A stretch of 64,000 nucleotides of DNA from Methylobacter sp. (GCA_030679035.1 JAUXTH010000142.1:1-64000); one strand, 5' to 3'; shown: positions 35,294 to 45,001, counted from the first letter of the stretch. The notes: generated by a model from the sequence alone, not told the origin. Numbers and translations: made by a program.

Positions 35294-35354
35294 TATCAAC
35301 CTCTTATGGAATCAGTTCGATTTCTGACAATTAATTGTTATTATTTGTAACCAA

Positions 35355-36194
35355 CTACTTACTAACATTTTTACCTAACTCTGGAAAATCGACTTTGCAT
35401 TTCACTCCAGCAGGAATCTCGAGTTTTGAATTCGGCATCTCAAGAAACACGACAAAAGTCCCGCTTGCCGCATCAATCAACCGATCAACCATATTTACCT
35501 TGGCGGAATATTTACTGCCCTGAGGAATCTCCGGCGTAACATTTGCGCTCATTCCGTGTTTAAGCTCACCAAACACCTGCTTCGGTAAAATGACACGAAC
35601 CCTAAGCGGGTTCATTTCTGCAACCTTGAAAATATATTTTTTATTTGAACCCAACTCAAAAACTTCCCCTTGAAACGCGCCCTGATCGACTACAACACCT
35701 TCTACGGGGCTTTTAATTGTTCGTAAATTAAGCAAGCTATTTTGTTGCTGAAGTTCCAAATTGGCTATTTGGCGATTTTCTTTGGCAACTTGAAGTTCTG
35801 CCTCAGCCAAACGAAACTCCGCCTCCGTATCTTCGCTATCTTGCAAAGCCATTAATTTTTGACTCGCCATCTCCTGACGTCGATTCAGTTTCTTTTTAGA
35901 AAATCCCATTTTGCTTTCAGCCATTCGAATAGGACCTACTTGCTGAGATTTGAACTTGGCTAACTCGGAAGCTGCACGTTCTGCATCTGACTCAAGCGTT
36001 GCCAAGGTTTGCATTTTTTTCACCAAATCGCCTCGCTTAACATCAACGCGATCTATCCTGCCAGTGACCGAGCTACCTAACTCAACCATTTGAGCAGGCT
36101 CAATCAAACAATCAAACTCAGCCGCCATGCACTTTGAATATATAAAAGCAGTAACCAACAAGAAACCAAATCGAATAAATATAGTCAGTAGCAT
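35355..36194 (-). CDS. Periplasmic adaptor (HlyD / RND membrane-fusion type)
   Basis: Residues ~5-28 are a hydrophobic leader ending CMAAEF, a likely signal peptide. Then come a lipoyl-like half motif (VELGSSVTGRIDRVDVKRGD), a coiled-coil hairpin rich in Glu/Lys/Gln (~55-150), a second lipoyl half (IKSPVEGVVVDQGAF) and a beta-barrel. This is the layout of a membrane-fusion protein joining an inner-membrane transporter to an outer-membrane channel. At 279 residues it is short for the family. I chose ATG 36,194; an upstream TTG at 36,203 is possible. It ends 61 bases before the giant gene on the same strand, so it probably serves export of that protein. No ABC transporter or TolC gene is present in the window. 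Confidence 0.85.
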   Translation of the reverse strand: MLLTIFIRFGFLLVTAFIYSKCMAAEFDCLIEPAQMVELGSSVTGRIDRVDVKRGDLVKKMQTLATLESDAERAASELAKFKSQQVGPIRMAESKMGFSKKKLNRRQEMASQKLMALQDSEDTEAEFRLAEAELQVAKENRQIANLELQQQNSLLNLRTIKSPVEGVVVDQGAFQGEVFELGSNKKYIFKVAEMNPLRVRVILPKQVFGELKHGMSANVTPEIPQGSKYSAKVNMVDRLIDAASGTFVVFLEMPNSKLEIPAGVKCKVDFPELGKNVSK

Positions 36195-36429
36195 AATTGA
36201 CAAGAACGATAAATATCATGAATGAAATACAACAAATAACAAAAAAAATTGTTCCAAAAACCTCTTTGTCCCAGAAATCGGAAATGGAGATTTCAATACC
36301 GCTAAGGCTATGATATAAAAAATAATCTTGCCTATTTTCACATATAGAAGCGAGAAAACGTAGATTCTTCGCCCCCATTGTCAGCATTAAAAAATCAATA
36401 ATAAAGATAACTCCATTTTCTTCATTCAT
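36118..36429 (-). CDS. Small putative membrane protein upstream of the adaptor
   Basis: 103 residues, no family recognised. The C-terminal half has two hydrophobic stretches (VFGTIFFVICCISFMIFIVLV and a second around YSIWFLVGYCFYIF), so a two-helix inner-membrane protein is likely. It overlaps the adaptor gene start by about 77 bases in another frame, which is unusually long and leaves doubt about one of the two starts. Base composition is AT-rich like the adaptor. If real it is the first gene of the giant-protein operon. Confidence 0.45.
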   Translation of the reverse strand: MNEENGVIFIIDFLMLTMGAKNLRFLASICENRQDYFLYHSLSGIEISISDFWDKEVFGTIFFVICCISFMIFIVLVNYATDYIYSIWFLVGYCFYIFKVHGG

Positions 36430-36796
36430 CTTTTTCTTACGTTTTACCTTTCATAAACCATAAAAAATTGAAGGATACTAGCGTTTTAGCTATGCCGCAA
36501 ATATTTAGAACAGGATCAATATCTAACTTAAGCAACCGTTCAAAAGATATTTAACTCTTTATCAACAAACTCGATAAAGTAAGGTTTGCCAATATTGACA
36601 CGAATACCTGTAAAACAGGCTTCCAAAATTTGCCACCATCAGCGTCAGTTTTGATGCACGATATCGTCATTGGGTTGCTTATCAATAAGGTAGAATTTTA
36701 CGTCGATATTCATACCAGATTACAAGTTTGCCCCCTACCACCAAAAGATTAGCCGTCATCTTGAAAAATGGGGATTGCTCAGCGTTACAAACTCCG
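36430..36796. other. Intergenic region upstream of the giant-protein operon
   Basis: 367 bases without a convincing gene, AT-rich. It holds two small inverted repeats (36,557-36,563 with 36,573-36,579, ctttatc/gataaag; and cctgtaaaacagg near 36,609). It must contain the end of the signalling operon and probably the promoter of the adaptor/giant unit, but I could not place -35/-10 boxes with confidence. Confidence 0.5.
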
Positions 36797-38875
36797 TTAC
36801 TCATCCCGCTGTTGATCACGCAATAACTGGGCAAACTCATTCGCCGGCACGGGTTTACTTTTGATATATCCCTGATAGTTATCACAACCTTTTGCTTGCA
36901 AAAATTCCAGTTGCTCAGGTATTTCTACACCTTCGGCCAAGGCCTTAAAGCCCAGAATGTGCCCCATAGCTATGATGGTTGAGGCAATAGCCATGCCGTC
37001 TTGTTTGTAAGGGATGTCGTCGATAAAACTTTTGTCGATTTTTAGTGTTGTGATGGGAAAATGTTTGAGACAAGCCAATGAGGAATAGCCTGTGCCGAAG
37101 TCATCAATTGCAATATGAACACCTAGTTGGCGTAGTTTATCCAGAATAAGTCGCGTTTTGTCTTGATTGTCCATCAAGCCGCTTTCGGTGAGTTCCAATT
37201 CCAAACAATGCGCGGGGAAACCGGTGTCCTCCAGCACGTTAGCAACCAGACTAGTTATATCGCTATGACGAAATTGGTGGGGCGAAACATTGACCGCCAA
37301 AACTAAGGGGGCCAACCCTGCATCCAACCATTCCTTGCCTTGACGACATGTTTCACGCAGTACCCAGGCACCAATAGTGACAATAAACCCTGTTTCTTCG
37401 GCAAAATCAATAAATTGCCCAGGAGAGATAAAACCTTCTATTGGCTTTTGCCAACGTATTAAGGCTTCGGCCCCGATAATTTTATCAGTGGCAATGTCCA
37501 CTTGCGCTTGGTAATGCACCAGTAATTCTTCACGCTCAATGAGAAGTCGCAAGCGCGATTCCAATTCGATACGTTTGCGCGCCGCAATCGTTAAATCTTC
37601 AGAAAAATAAGCAAAGCAATTGCGTCCATTGTCTTTCGCCTTATACAAGGCGGCGTCGGCATGATCCATGAGTAATTGTGCCGTTGTGCCATGCTCATAC
37701 ACGCTAATACCGATGCTCACGCCAATGCGTACTTCCTTATGTTCAAGAACCAAATAAAAAGGTTTGCTTAGCTCGGCAATAATATTTTCGGCGACATAGG
37801 CTGCGTCATCGGCATGGCTGATGTTTTCCAATAACACGGTAAATTCATCACCGCCTAAACGGGCAATCATGTCGGCATTACGTAAGCATTCTAATAGACG
37901 GCCGGCAACTTGTTGTAACAGCTCATCCCCGGCCAAATGCCCTAAACTATCATTAACCGGTTTGAAGTTATCTAAATCCAGCATCATTACCGCCATAAGC
38001 TTGTCATCGCGTACACACATCTCAATGCCGTGCTGCAAACGCTCTAACAATAAGCGGCGATTGGGTAATCCCGTCAGTGGATCATAAAATGCCAGTTGGT
38101 GAATTTGTGCTTCAGCCGTTTTGTATTCGCTGATGTCGGTCATCGTGCCTATGTAATGGGTGATTACCTCATCGTTTTTAACCGGCGTGATACTCAACCA
38201 TTCGGGATAAATCTCACCGTTTTTACACCTATTCCAAATTTCGCCTTGCCATGCCCCCAAATTTTGAATGCTCTGCCACATACCGCGATAAAAATCTGTG
38301 TCGTGACGACCCGACTTGAGAAAACTGGGATTTTTACCAATGGCTTCTTCTGAACTGTAGCCGGTTATTTTAGTAAAGGCTTTATTAACGCGAATAATGA
38401 TGTTATCGGCATCGGAAATCATAATACCCTGTTGCGCTTCAAAGACTGAGGCGGCTAATTTTAGCGCTGCGTTATTTGCTTGCAGTTCTTGATATTGACT
38501 ATAGAGGCGCAGAAACACATGGACTTTGGCTTTCAATATGTGATCGTCTAAGGGTTTAGTCAGATAATCCGTCGCTCCCGCGCTATAGCCGCGCATTTTA
38601 TCGCTGTTTTCTTTATAGGCCGCGGTCAAAAAAATCACCGGCGTGTCCGCAGTGCGAGCATCGGCTCGTAGTTGCTCACAGACTTCATAGCCATCCATTT
38701 CGGGCATTTGCACGTCGAGTAAAATCAGCGCGTAGTTCGTTTCGATGGCCATGGTTAAAGCATCAAACCCATTACCGGCTTCGTGCAGCAAGGCATCTAT
38801 GCCTTTCAGAATGGTGCGTATGGCAAAACGGTTGCTTGGATTGTCGTCGACAATGAGAATTTTGGCTTTTTCCAT
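36797..38875 (-). CDS. REC-PAS-GGDEF-EAL cyclic-di-GMP signalling protein
   Basis: Layout in the reading that starts one codon earlier: receiver ~4-122 with phospho-acceptor Asp55 (LILLDVQMPEMDG) and Lys108; PAS ~140-255 (GYSSEEAIGKNP); GGDEF ~262-428 with intact GGDEF at 342-346 and an inhibitory RxxD site (RNAD, 333-336); EAL ~440-688 with EALIRW at 471, DDFGTGYSSL and KIDKSFI. Both the cyclase and phosphodiesterase signatures look intact, so the protein may make or break c-di-GMP depending on receiver phosphorylation. The ATG at 38,875 overlaps the cheB-like stop as TGATG; a GTG one codon upstream is an alternative. It is the last gene of a four-gene operon and a likely output of the hybrid kinase. 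Confidence 0.93.
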   Translation of the reverse strand: MEKAKILIVDDNPSNRFAIRTILKGIDALLHEAGNGFDALTMAIETNYALILLDVQMPEMDGYEVCEQLRADARTADTPVIFLTAAYKENSDKMRGYSAGATDYLTKPLDDHILKAKVHVFLRLYSQYQELQANNAALKLAASVFEAQQGIMISDADNIIIRVNKAFTKITGYSSEEAIGKNPSFLKSGRHDTDFYRGMWQSIQNLGAWQGEIWNRCKNGEIYPEWLSITPVKNDEVITHYIGTMTDISEYKTAEAQIHQLAFYDPLTGLPNRRLLLERLQHGIEMCVRDDKLMAVMMLDLDNFKPVNDSLGHLAGDELLQQVAGRLLECLRNADMIARLGGDEFTVLLENISHADDAAYVAENIIAELSKPFYLVLEHKEVRIGVSIGISVYEHGTTAQLLMDHADAALYKAKDNGRNCFAYFSEDLTIAARKRIELESRLRLLIEREELLVHYQAQVDIATDKIIGAEALIRWQKPIEGFISPGQFIDFAEETGFIVTIGAWVLRETCRQGKEWLDAGLAPLVLAVNVSPHQFRHSDITSLVANVLEDTGFPAHCLELELTESGLMDNQDKTRLILDKLRQLGVHIAIDDFGTGYSSLACLKHFPITTLKIDKSFIDDIPYKQDGMAIASTIIAMGHILGFKALAEGVEIPEQLEFLQAKGCDNYQGYIKSKPVPANEFAQLLRDQQRDE

Positions 38876-39447
38876 CACAATCTTTCATCCACTGAGACCA
38901 ACAGACTGATAATGTCCTCTATGCCGGCAATATAATCCACATCGACTTTCTTAATGGCGGCATTAGGCATGGTACTGAATTCCGCATCGAGTGGGTTTAA
39001 TACCATGCACAAACCACCCAGTTGTTTAACGACCGCCATACCATCTGCGCCATCAGAATTTGCGCCGCTGAGTATGACGGCGATTAAGCTGCTTTCAAAC
39101 ACTTCCGCTGCACTTTTAAATAACACATCAATACTGGGACGCACGGATTTTACGGGTTCGTCTTCTGACAAGGAAAAGGCAAATCGGCGGTTTTTCTCAA
39201 CCAGCAGGTGATAATCGGGCGGGGCGACATAAACATGCCCGGCAACAATAGGCTCTTTGTCTCTTGCCATCGTCACCGGTAAATCGGTTACTGCATCCAG
39301 CAGTTGTGCTAGATTACTTTCGTAACCTTGCCGCAGATGAGCCACTATCGCAACGGCCAAGGAGTATTCTTTAGGTAAGGCCGCTAATAGTTGCTTTACC
39401 AGCGGTGTACCACCCGCTGACAAACCTATGACCAACATTTTATACAT
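38875..39447 (-). CDS. CheB-type protein methylesterase, catalytic domain only
   Basis: 190 residues covering only the CheB esterase/deamidase domain. The catalytic triad is visible: Ser10 in GLSAGG, His37 in IVAHLR, and Asp132 in ILSGANSDGADGM. The N-terminal receiver of classical CheB is absent, so activity must be controlled otherwise, perhaps by the receivers of the hybrid kinase. The start overlaps the stop of the cheR-like gene as TGATG. CheB removes methyl groups from glutamates of chemoreceptors; no receptor gene is nearby, so the substrate may be the kinase itself or a distant receptor. Confidence 0.9.
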   Translation of the reverse strand: MYKMLVIGLSAGGTPLVKQLLAALPKEYSLAVAIVAHLRQGYESNLAQLLDAVTDLPVTMARDKEPIVAGHVYVAPPDYHLLVEKNRRFAFSLSEDEPVKSVRPSIDVLFKSAAEVFESSLIAVILSGANSDGADGMAVVKQLGGLCMVLNPLDAEFSTMPNAAIKKVDVDYIAGIEDIISLLVSVDERL

Positions 39448-40301
39448 CAGGATACACCAATGAGTTTACGATATAGCTGCAATGAACTGTCCAGCAGTTC
39501 CAGCTGCGGATGTTTTTCCGGCAAGTCTACAATATTTTCGCCTCGTCCCAGCAGTAAATAGCCGCCACGCTCCAGGCTACGCGCCAGTAAATCAACCACG
39601 TGTTCTTGCAGGGTATTGCCAAAATACAGCAAAACGTTACGGCATATCACCAACTGCATTTCTTTAAAAACATCATCAACAACTAAATTATGTTGAATAA
39701 ACTCTATCGGCTGTTTAAATTCATCGCGAATAGCAATGTCATTATTCTTTTCAATAAAAAAATCGGCAAAGTCACCGCTGCCGCCTGCCTGTGCATAATT
39801 ATCGCTCCATTGTTGTTTGTACCTTACCGGCCAACAACCCCTCTGTGCGTTATCGAGAAATAACGGATTAATATCGGAACTGAAAATGCGGCTTCTTTTT
39901 AACAAGCCCGTTTCATGTAGCAGAATGGCCAAACTGTAGGCTTCTTGTCCGTAACCACAGCCTGCCTGCCAAATATTGATACGCGGAAAACTCGCGAGTT
40001 GCGGCAAAATAGTGGTGCGAAAATAATACCAAACACCTGGGTCACGAAAAAATTCTGAAGTCGGTACAGAAATGCTGTTGATGACGGTTTGCGCTATCTC
40101 CTCGTCATACAGCACTATAGGTATGAGTTGCGATAAATGCCCAACATCAAAATAATGCATTAACCCTAACAAACGACGTTTCAGTGATGCTCTGGCGTAG
40201 CCGGAGAAATCATAACCGTAACGTTCGTTAAGAGCATTCAGCAACAGATTGACTTCCACATCCTCAATGTGATGATTTTTCCATTTGATTAAAGCAGCCA
40301 T
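39447..40301 (-). CDS. CheR-type protein-glutamate methyltransferase
   Basis: 284 residues. An N-terminal helical domain (~15-75, YGYDFSGYARASLKRRL) is followed by a SAM-dependent methyltransferase fold: TSEFFRD at 81-87 (usually TxFFRD), SAM loop WQAGCGYGQEAYSLA near 111-125, FSSDIN for the ribose-binding acidic position, and CRNVLLYF near the end. These are the landmarks of CheR. It is coupled to the kinase upstream (TAATG) and to the CheB-like gene downstream (TGATG). The pair presumably sets a methylation level on a sensor; with no local chemoreceptor the target is unknown. Confidence 0.92.
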   Translation of the reverse strand: MAALIKWKNHHIEDVEVNLLLNALNERYGYDFSGYARASLKRRLLGLMHYFDVGHLSQLIPIVLYDEEIAQTVINSISVPTSEFFRDPGVWYYFRTTILPQLASFPRINIWQAGCGYGQEAYSLAILLHETGLLKRSRIFSSDINPLFLDNAQRGCWPVRYKQQWSDNYAQAGGSGDFADFFIEKNNDIAIRDEFKQPIEFIQHNLVVDDVFKEMQLVICRNVLLYFGNTLQEHVVDLLARSLERGGYLLLGRGENIVDLPEKHPQLELLDSSLQLYRKLIGVS

Positions 40302-43300
40302 TACAGTGTATTGATCAGTTCGATTAAGGCATTAACATCAACAGGTTTAGCTAAATAGGCATTCGCGCCTGCTTGCAGGCACAGCGCGTCGTCACCTTGC
40401 ATCGCTTTGGCGGTGATCGCGATAATCTGTAACTTGTCATAATTTAAAGCGCGAACACGGCGTATCAGTTCATAACCATCAACTTGCGGCATCATGATGT
40501 CGGTAAGCAGGACATCAAATGTTGTTTGGCCCAATAGTTCCAATGCCTTTATGCTGTCAGGCGCGACCTCGACCACAAAGCCTTTACTTTTTAACACCTT
40601 GGTGAGGGCATAAAGATTGCGCGCGTCATCATCAACCAGCAGTAATTTTTTGCCCATTGTCTGCTCCGAACATGTCGAAGCGGGGCTGTCAGTATAGCGT
40701 AAGGCATATAACACTTCCTCACGCAAACGGTCACTTAACGCATCCTTAGTAACGATGCTCTCGGTCACGCCTTTCAGTTCGAACACTTCGTTTTCGGTTA
40801 ACTCGCGTGCCGAATAGATAATGATAGGCGGCGGATTCAAATGATGTTGCGCTTGTTTTAGCCAATCAAACCCGCTCATGTCGGGTAGTTGTAAATCGAG
40901 AATGACCACAGCAAAACGATGCGTTTGCAAGAGTTGCAACGCCTCGCCACCGGTTTCGGCAGCAACGATGTCTAGCGTTGTATCTTTCAGCAGATTTTCG
41001 ACAAATTTTCTATCAACGGGATTGTCTTCAATCAATAAAATCTGCGGCACGGCCAAATCATGCGTCACTTGTACCATCGTTTTCAGTGCGTCGATGATAA
41101 TATCGCGGGTGACGGGCTTTTCCAGAAACCCTAGCGCGCCCAAACTTTTTGCCTCTCCGGTATCGACCGCACCCGACATTATAAACACTGGAATCTTGGC
41201 GGTAGCCTCGTTGGCTTTCATCTGACGCAACAATTCCATGCCGCTCATTTTCGGCAAGCCCAAATCGATAAAGGCTCCGGTAAGTTGTGTTTCCGCAAGC
41301 GTCGATAACGCTTGTTCAGCTGATTCGACGGCTATGGGGGTAAAGCCTAAGGCGGCAATCATACGACCTAGAATTGCCAATAAACGAGTGTCGTCTTCCA
41401 CCAACAGGATACTACCGCCCCCAGTCGTAGTGACTGCGGCAACGGCAGAAGGCGTCGCTATAGGCAAATGCGCTTCAGCCTGATTTTCAGACGGCGTAAA
41501 CAGTTTGCTTAGACGTAAAATAAACTGACTGCCCTTCCCTATCGTGCTGATAACGGTGATTTTCCCGCCCAGCAGATGCGCCAAATTACGGCTGATTGCC
41601 AAGCCCAAACCAGAGCCGCCATACTTGCGGCTGGTTGAACCGTCTAATTGTTGAAACGCACCAAAAATATGTTCCAATTTATCGGGGGGAATGCCTATAC
41701 CGGTGTCAACCACTTCGATCTGTAAATCGTCATCGATTTGGCTGATCAGAACCTTTACTGAACCTACCTCGGTGAATTTAATGGCATTGGTCAGCAGATT
41801 TGACAGCACCTGCGTCAGCCGCTGCCTATCGGTATAAATATGTTCAGGTAGGTTCGCTGCAATGTCTATGGTGAATGATAAGTTTTTTATTTCTGCTTGT
41901 GGTAAAAATACCCGCCGGATATAGGCTGTCATTTCATTCAATGAAAAAGATTCTTTCATCAGCTCTAATTTTCCCGCTTCTATTTTAGACAGATCGAGAA
42001 TATCGTTAATCAACGTTAATAGTTGTATACCGCTTTCACTGATAACGCTGGCCGATTCGATTTGATCCGCAGAAAGATTGTGTTCGTCATTTTCAGCCAA
42101 GCTCTTGGACAAAATCAAAATGCTGTTTAGCGGTGTTCGCAACTCGTGCGACATATTGGCTAAAAATTCCGACTTATACTGATTAGCTTGTTGCAGCTCT
42201 TCAGCTTTAGCCTTGACGTCGGTAACGACGTCTTGCAGTTGCTTGCTTTGCTTTTCCAACAATTGATTTTTCAGCGAGGTTTCTTCTTGTTGAGCGCGTA
42301 ATTCTTCTTGGCTGGATTTCAGTTCTTCATTCTGCGATTTCATTTCCTCCGATTGACTACGCAACTCTTCGGTAATTGCCTGCATTTCAGCGTTACTTTG
42401 TAACAAAGACTGTTGCTGTTCGAGCATTATTTGATCGGCTTTCTTTTTATCGGTAATGTCACGGGCGGCGGCAAAAACCCCCGCTACTTCGCCTTGGCTA
42501 TCGCGGTAAACGCTGGCGTTATACAGCACATCGGTAATGTTGCCGGTAGCATGGCGAATGGCCAGTGAATAATCGGTGACAAAACCTTTAGAGAACGCCT
42601 GCTTATAACCGGCACGCGCTTCATCCGGTTCGGTAAAATAATCGCAAAAATCACTACCAATCAGTTGGCTGCGCCCCACGCCGGTGACTTTTTCGGTCGC
42701 CGCGTTCACATCCATGATTTTGCCGTCCACACCGATAGTGACTAAAGGATCGAGACTGGATTCAATTAAACTACGCGCATAACCCGAACTGGCGAGTAAC
42801 TCGGCGGCTTGTTTACAGGTTTCTGCCAACAATAGGGAATTATGTTCAGCGGCTTGCAAATTGGCAAAATGCAAGCCCAAGGCAGCGGAGGCTGCTTTGA
42901 GAAATGCGTGTTGTTTTGCTTGCAATGAACTGGTCGCTGCCAGTTCCAGCACCGCCAACACTTCATTTTTATGAACAATGGGATAGATGATTAATTCATG
43001 TGGGGCGAATTCTGCCAAGCCGGTGCTGATAATCGTTAAACCATCGGGTACCGGCGATATGACCAAAGCTTGATTACTTTTCGCACACTGCCCCAATAAA
43101 CCTACGCCCTGCTCAAAACTGGTCTCGGCTTGATTACTGCGCGCCAAACCATGGGTGCTGACGCGCTGGTAACGCCCTTCGTCCAGTATATAAACCGCGC
43201 CAACGGGAACGTCCAACAAATCGCACAATAAATGCAAAATCCGTTCTGCCGCCTTGTTGACTGAACTTTCCACCGACACCGCACTGGTCAATAACGTGAC

Positions 43301-44569
43301 ATTTTCACTGAGCCAATGCTCCTGTTCCACTTGTTGAACAATGATATGAAAGGTTTCTGCCGCCTTGGCGATCTCACCAATTTCGTCGGTACGATTTAAT
43401 TCGGGCACGCTGATTTGTTCGCCATTCGCCAACCGCGTCAATGCATCAGTAATGCGAATCAAAGGCCGTGTTACAGTGCGTCCGCCCCATATCCCCAAAC
43501 TGACGGCAAATAAGATTAACCCCGCAGTGGTAAACAATAATACGCGCTGGAGATTATAGTATTCGCGTAATACCTCAGAGTGCTCGATTTTAGTGACAAT
43601 ACCCCACAACACCTTATCGCCCAGCGCGTTGGCAAAAGGGGTAAACGGTTTAACCCTTGCTATGATTTCAATGCCGCGATAATCCGGCGCGATCAGGGTA
43701 GCCGTTTTACCGGACAACACGGTTTCTGAGGGCTTGGTGTTAATCTGTCTTTTCAAAATGGTGCTTTCCTTGCTGAAACGGGAATCGGTCAGCATCCAAC
43801 CGTCCTTACCTACCACAATGACCTCGCCAGTTTCCCCCATGCCCGTTTTGTCTGACATCAACTCACTCATCTTGGCAATAGGCAATTGAATCGCCACCAC
43901 CCCTAAAAACCGCTGCTTTTCCTCATCGAATACCGGCATCGCAATAAAACTGGCAGGCTGCATTTTATCGGGCGCGTACTGTGAAAAGTCAGAAAAACTG
44001 AGTTGCCCAGGAACAGCATCATGCAGCAACGGTGTGACCGCTCGCGCTAACCCCGAATCCCGCCAAGGACCTGAGCGTAAATTAGTGGCAAAATCGTTGG
44101 CTTTTTTCAGACTGAATACCACATTACCTTGGGTATCAATCAGAAATATATCGTCTAAACCGAAAGCATTATGGCGACGGTTAAAGTACAACTGGGTGAC
44201 ACGATGTATTTTGTCATACGCGGCAATTGACGCGGGCATTTGCCTAGTTCGGTTATCGTTTTCAGTCGCTAAATAATTTTGTTGCAATAGCATTTGGGCA
44301 TTGTCGCCCAAATTGTGAAATTCCGCGCTCAAATCGCCCAACAGCGTAATCGTAGTCGTTGAGACCGAAAAAATGCTGATATATGCCTGTAGCGTATCTA
44401 ACCAACGACTCAACTCACTCACTCTGGCTTCTGATACTGCAACCAGTTTTTCCTTCGCTGCCGTTTCCAAGGCATCCCGTGTCAAATTCGAGGTGACGAA
44501 CAAGGCGATAAGCATTGCGAATGTAGTCTTGGATAGCATTAACAACAATAATCGAGCTTGAATTTTCAC
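40301..44569 (-). CDS. Hybrid sensor histidine kinase with Cache-like sensor, HAMP, GAF, PAS and three receivers
   Basis: 1422 residues. TM1 ~5-28; periplasmic Cache-like sensor ~30-335 (IFLIDTQGNVVFSLKK, VVGKDGWMLTDSRF); TM2 ~343-362; HAMP ~363-415; GAF ~425-570; PAS ~597-708 (VTIGVDGKIMDVNAATE); long Glu/Gln coiled coil ~710-795; HisKA with His808 (NMSHELRTPLN); ATP-binding domain with NLLTNAIKF, DTGIGI and GGSGLGL; then three receivers with Asp1102, Asp1225 and Asp1357. No Hpt domain is seen at the C terminus. First gene of the operon with CheR, CheB and the GGDEF/EAL protein. It probably senses a small ligand and drives c-di-GMP output; the signal is unknown. Confidence 0.93.
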   Translation of the reverse strand: MKIQARLLLLMLSKTTFAMLIALFVTSNLTRDALETAAKEKLVAVSEARVSELSRWLDTLQAYISIFSVSTTTITLLGDLSAEFHNLGDNAQMLLQQNYLATENDNRTRQMPASIAAYDKIHRVTQLYFNRRHNAFGLDDIFLIDTQGNVVFSLKKANDFATNLRSGPWRDSGLARAVTPLLHDAVPGQLSFSDFSQYAPDKMQPASFIAMPVFDEEKQRFLGVVAIQLPIAKMSELMSDKTGMGETGEVIVVGKDGWMLTDSRFSKESTILKRQINTKPSETVLSGKTATLIAPDYRGIEIIARVKPFTPFANALGDKVLWGIVTKIEHSEVLREYYNLQRVLLFTTAGLILFAVSLGIWGGRTVTRPLIRITDALTRLANGEQISVPELNRTDEIGEIAKAAETFHIIVQQVEQEHWLSENVTLLTSAVSVESSVNKAAERILHLLCDLLDVPVGAVYILDEGRYQRVSTHGLARSNQAETSFEQGVGLLGQCAKSNQALVISPVPDGLTIISTGLAEFAPHELIIYPIVHKNEVLAVLELAATSSLQAKQHAFLKAASAALGLHFANLQAAEHNSLLLAETCKQAAELLASSGYARSLIESSLDPLVTIGVDGKIMDVNAATEKVTGVGRSQLIGSDFCDYFTEPDEARAGYKQAFSKGFVTDYSLAIRHATGNITDVLYNASVYRDSQGEVAGVFAAARDITDKKKADQIMLEQQQSLLQSNAEMQAITEELRSQSEEMKSQNEELKSSQEELRAQQEETSLKNQLLEKQSKQLQDVVTDVKAKAEELQQANQYKSEFLANMSHELRTPLNSILILSKSLAENDEHNLSADQIESASVISESGIQLLTLINDILDLSKIEAGKLELMKESFSLNEMTAYIRRVFLPQAEIKNLSFTIDIAANLPEHIYTDRQRLTQVLSNLLTNAIKFTEVGSVKVLISQIDDDLQIEVVDTGIGIPPDKLEHIFGAFQQLDGSTSRKYGGSGLGLAISRNLAHLLGGKITVISTIGKGSQFILRLSKLFTPSENQAEAHLPIATPSAVAAVTTTGGGSILLVEDDTRLLAILGRMIAALGFTPIAVESAEQALSTLAETQLTGAFIDLGLPKMSGMELLRQMKANEATAKIPVFIMSGAVDTGEAKSLGALGFLEKPVTRDIIIDALKTMVQVTHDLAVPQILLIEDNPVDRKFVENLLKDTTLDIVAAETGGEALQLLQTHRFAVVILDLQLPDMSGFDWLKQAQHHLNPPPIIIYSARELTENEVFELKGVTESIVTKDALSDRLREEVLYALRYTDSPASTCSEQTMGKKLLLVDDDARNLYALTKVLKSKGFVVEVAPDSIKALELLGQTTFDVLLTDIMMPQVDGYELIRRVRALNYDKLQIIAITAKAMQGDDALCLQAGANAYLAKPVDVNALIELINTL

Positions 44570-44747
44570 GCGCTTACCTAATTTTTAACGACAGTTGTAG
44601 GAAATAGAACAACTATAGACGATGCGTCATTACTTCGACATGAAAATGTACAACATAAACCTGATGGGAGCGGTATGAATTGAGAGGTTCACGTACCGTC
44701 GACGAGAGCCTGCGACCTATTAATCAATTGGAAGCTCTTTTACTAAG

Positions 44748-44861
44748 ATGCCAGGACTGACGAAAGATATTCAAGAATTACAGAAAGATGTTGTTGCCAT
44801 TCAAAACCAGCTTAAAATATTTCTTAATCCAGCGTCTCTTAAAGAATGGCTAATTTTTTGA
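44748..44861 (+). CDS. Possible 37-residue peptide, helical
   Basis: Reads MPGLTKDIQELQKDVVAIQN and ends SLKEWLIF. The heptad-like spacing of Leu, Val and Ile suggests a short amphipathic helix, as in remnants of helix-rich regulators. No clear ribosome site stands before the ATG. It may be a fragment of a lost gene. Confidence 0.25.
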   Translation: MPGLTKDIQELQKDVVAIQNQLKIFLNPASLKEWLIF

Positions 44862-45001
44862 TGGCATGATGCTGTTTGGATTGAGATATGTGGCAATGGA
44901 GCGGGTGGCTGTTCGCACAACGCTACTTTGACGCATCGGCGCGGGAAGTCTTGCGTGACTTTTGCGTGTTTCAGTTGTGATTCGTTATACAAAAAAATAC
45001 C

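Noticed and set aside
1-35293. RTX (GGxGxDxxx) calcium repeats as evidence for type I secretion
   Set aside because: I looked for the nonapeptide pattern and found none in the visible part; the C terminus, where they usually lie, is outside the window.
36682-36885. 67-codon minus-strand frame at the end of the GGDEF/EAL gene
   Set aside because: Overlaps the true gene end in another frame and looks like a shadow.
44801-44992. 63-codon minus-strand frame upstream of the kinase
   Set aside because: Composition unlike a protein, no ribosome site, no family; overlaps the short plus-strand ORF.
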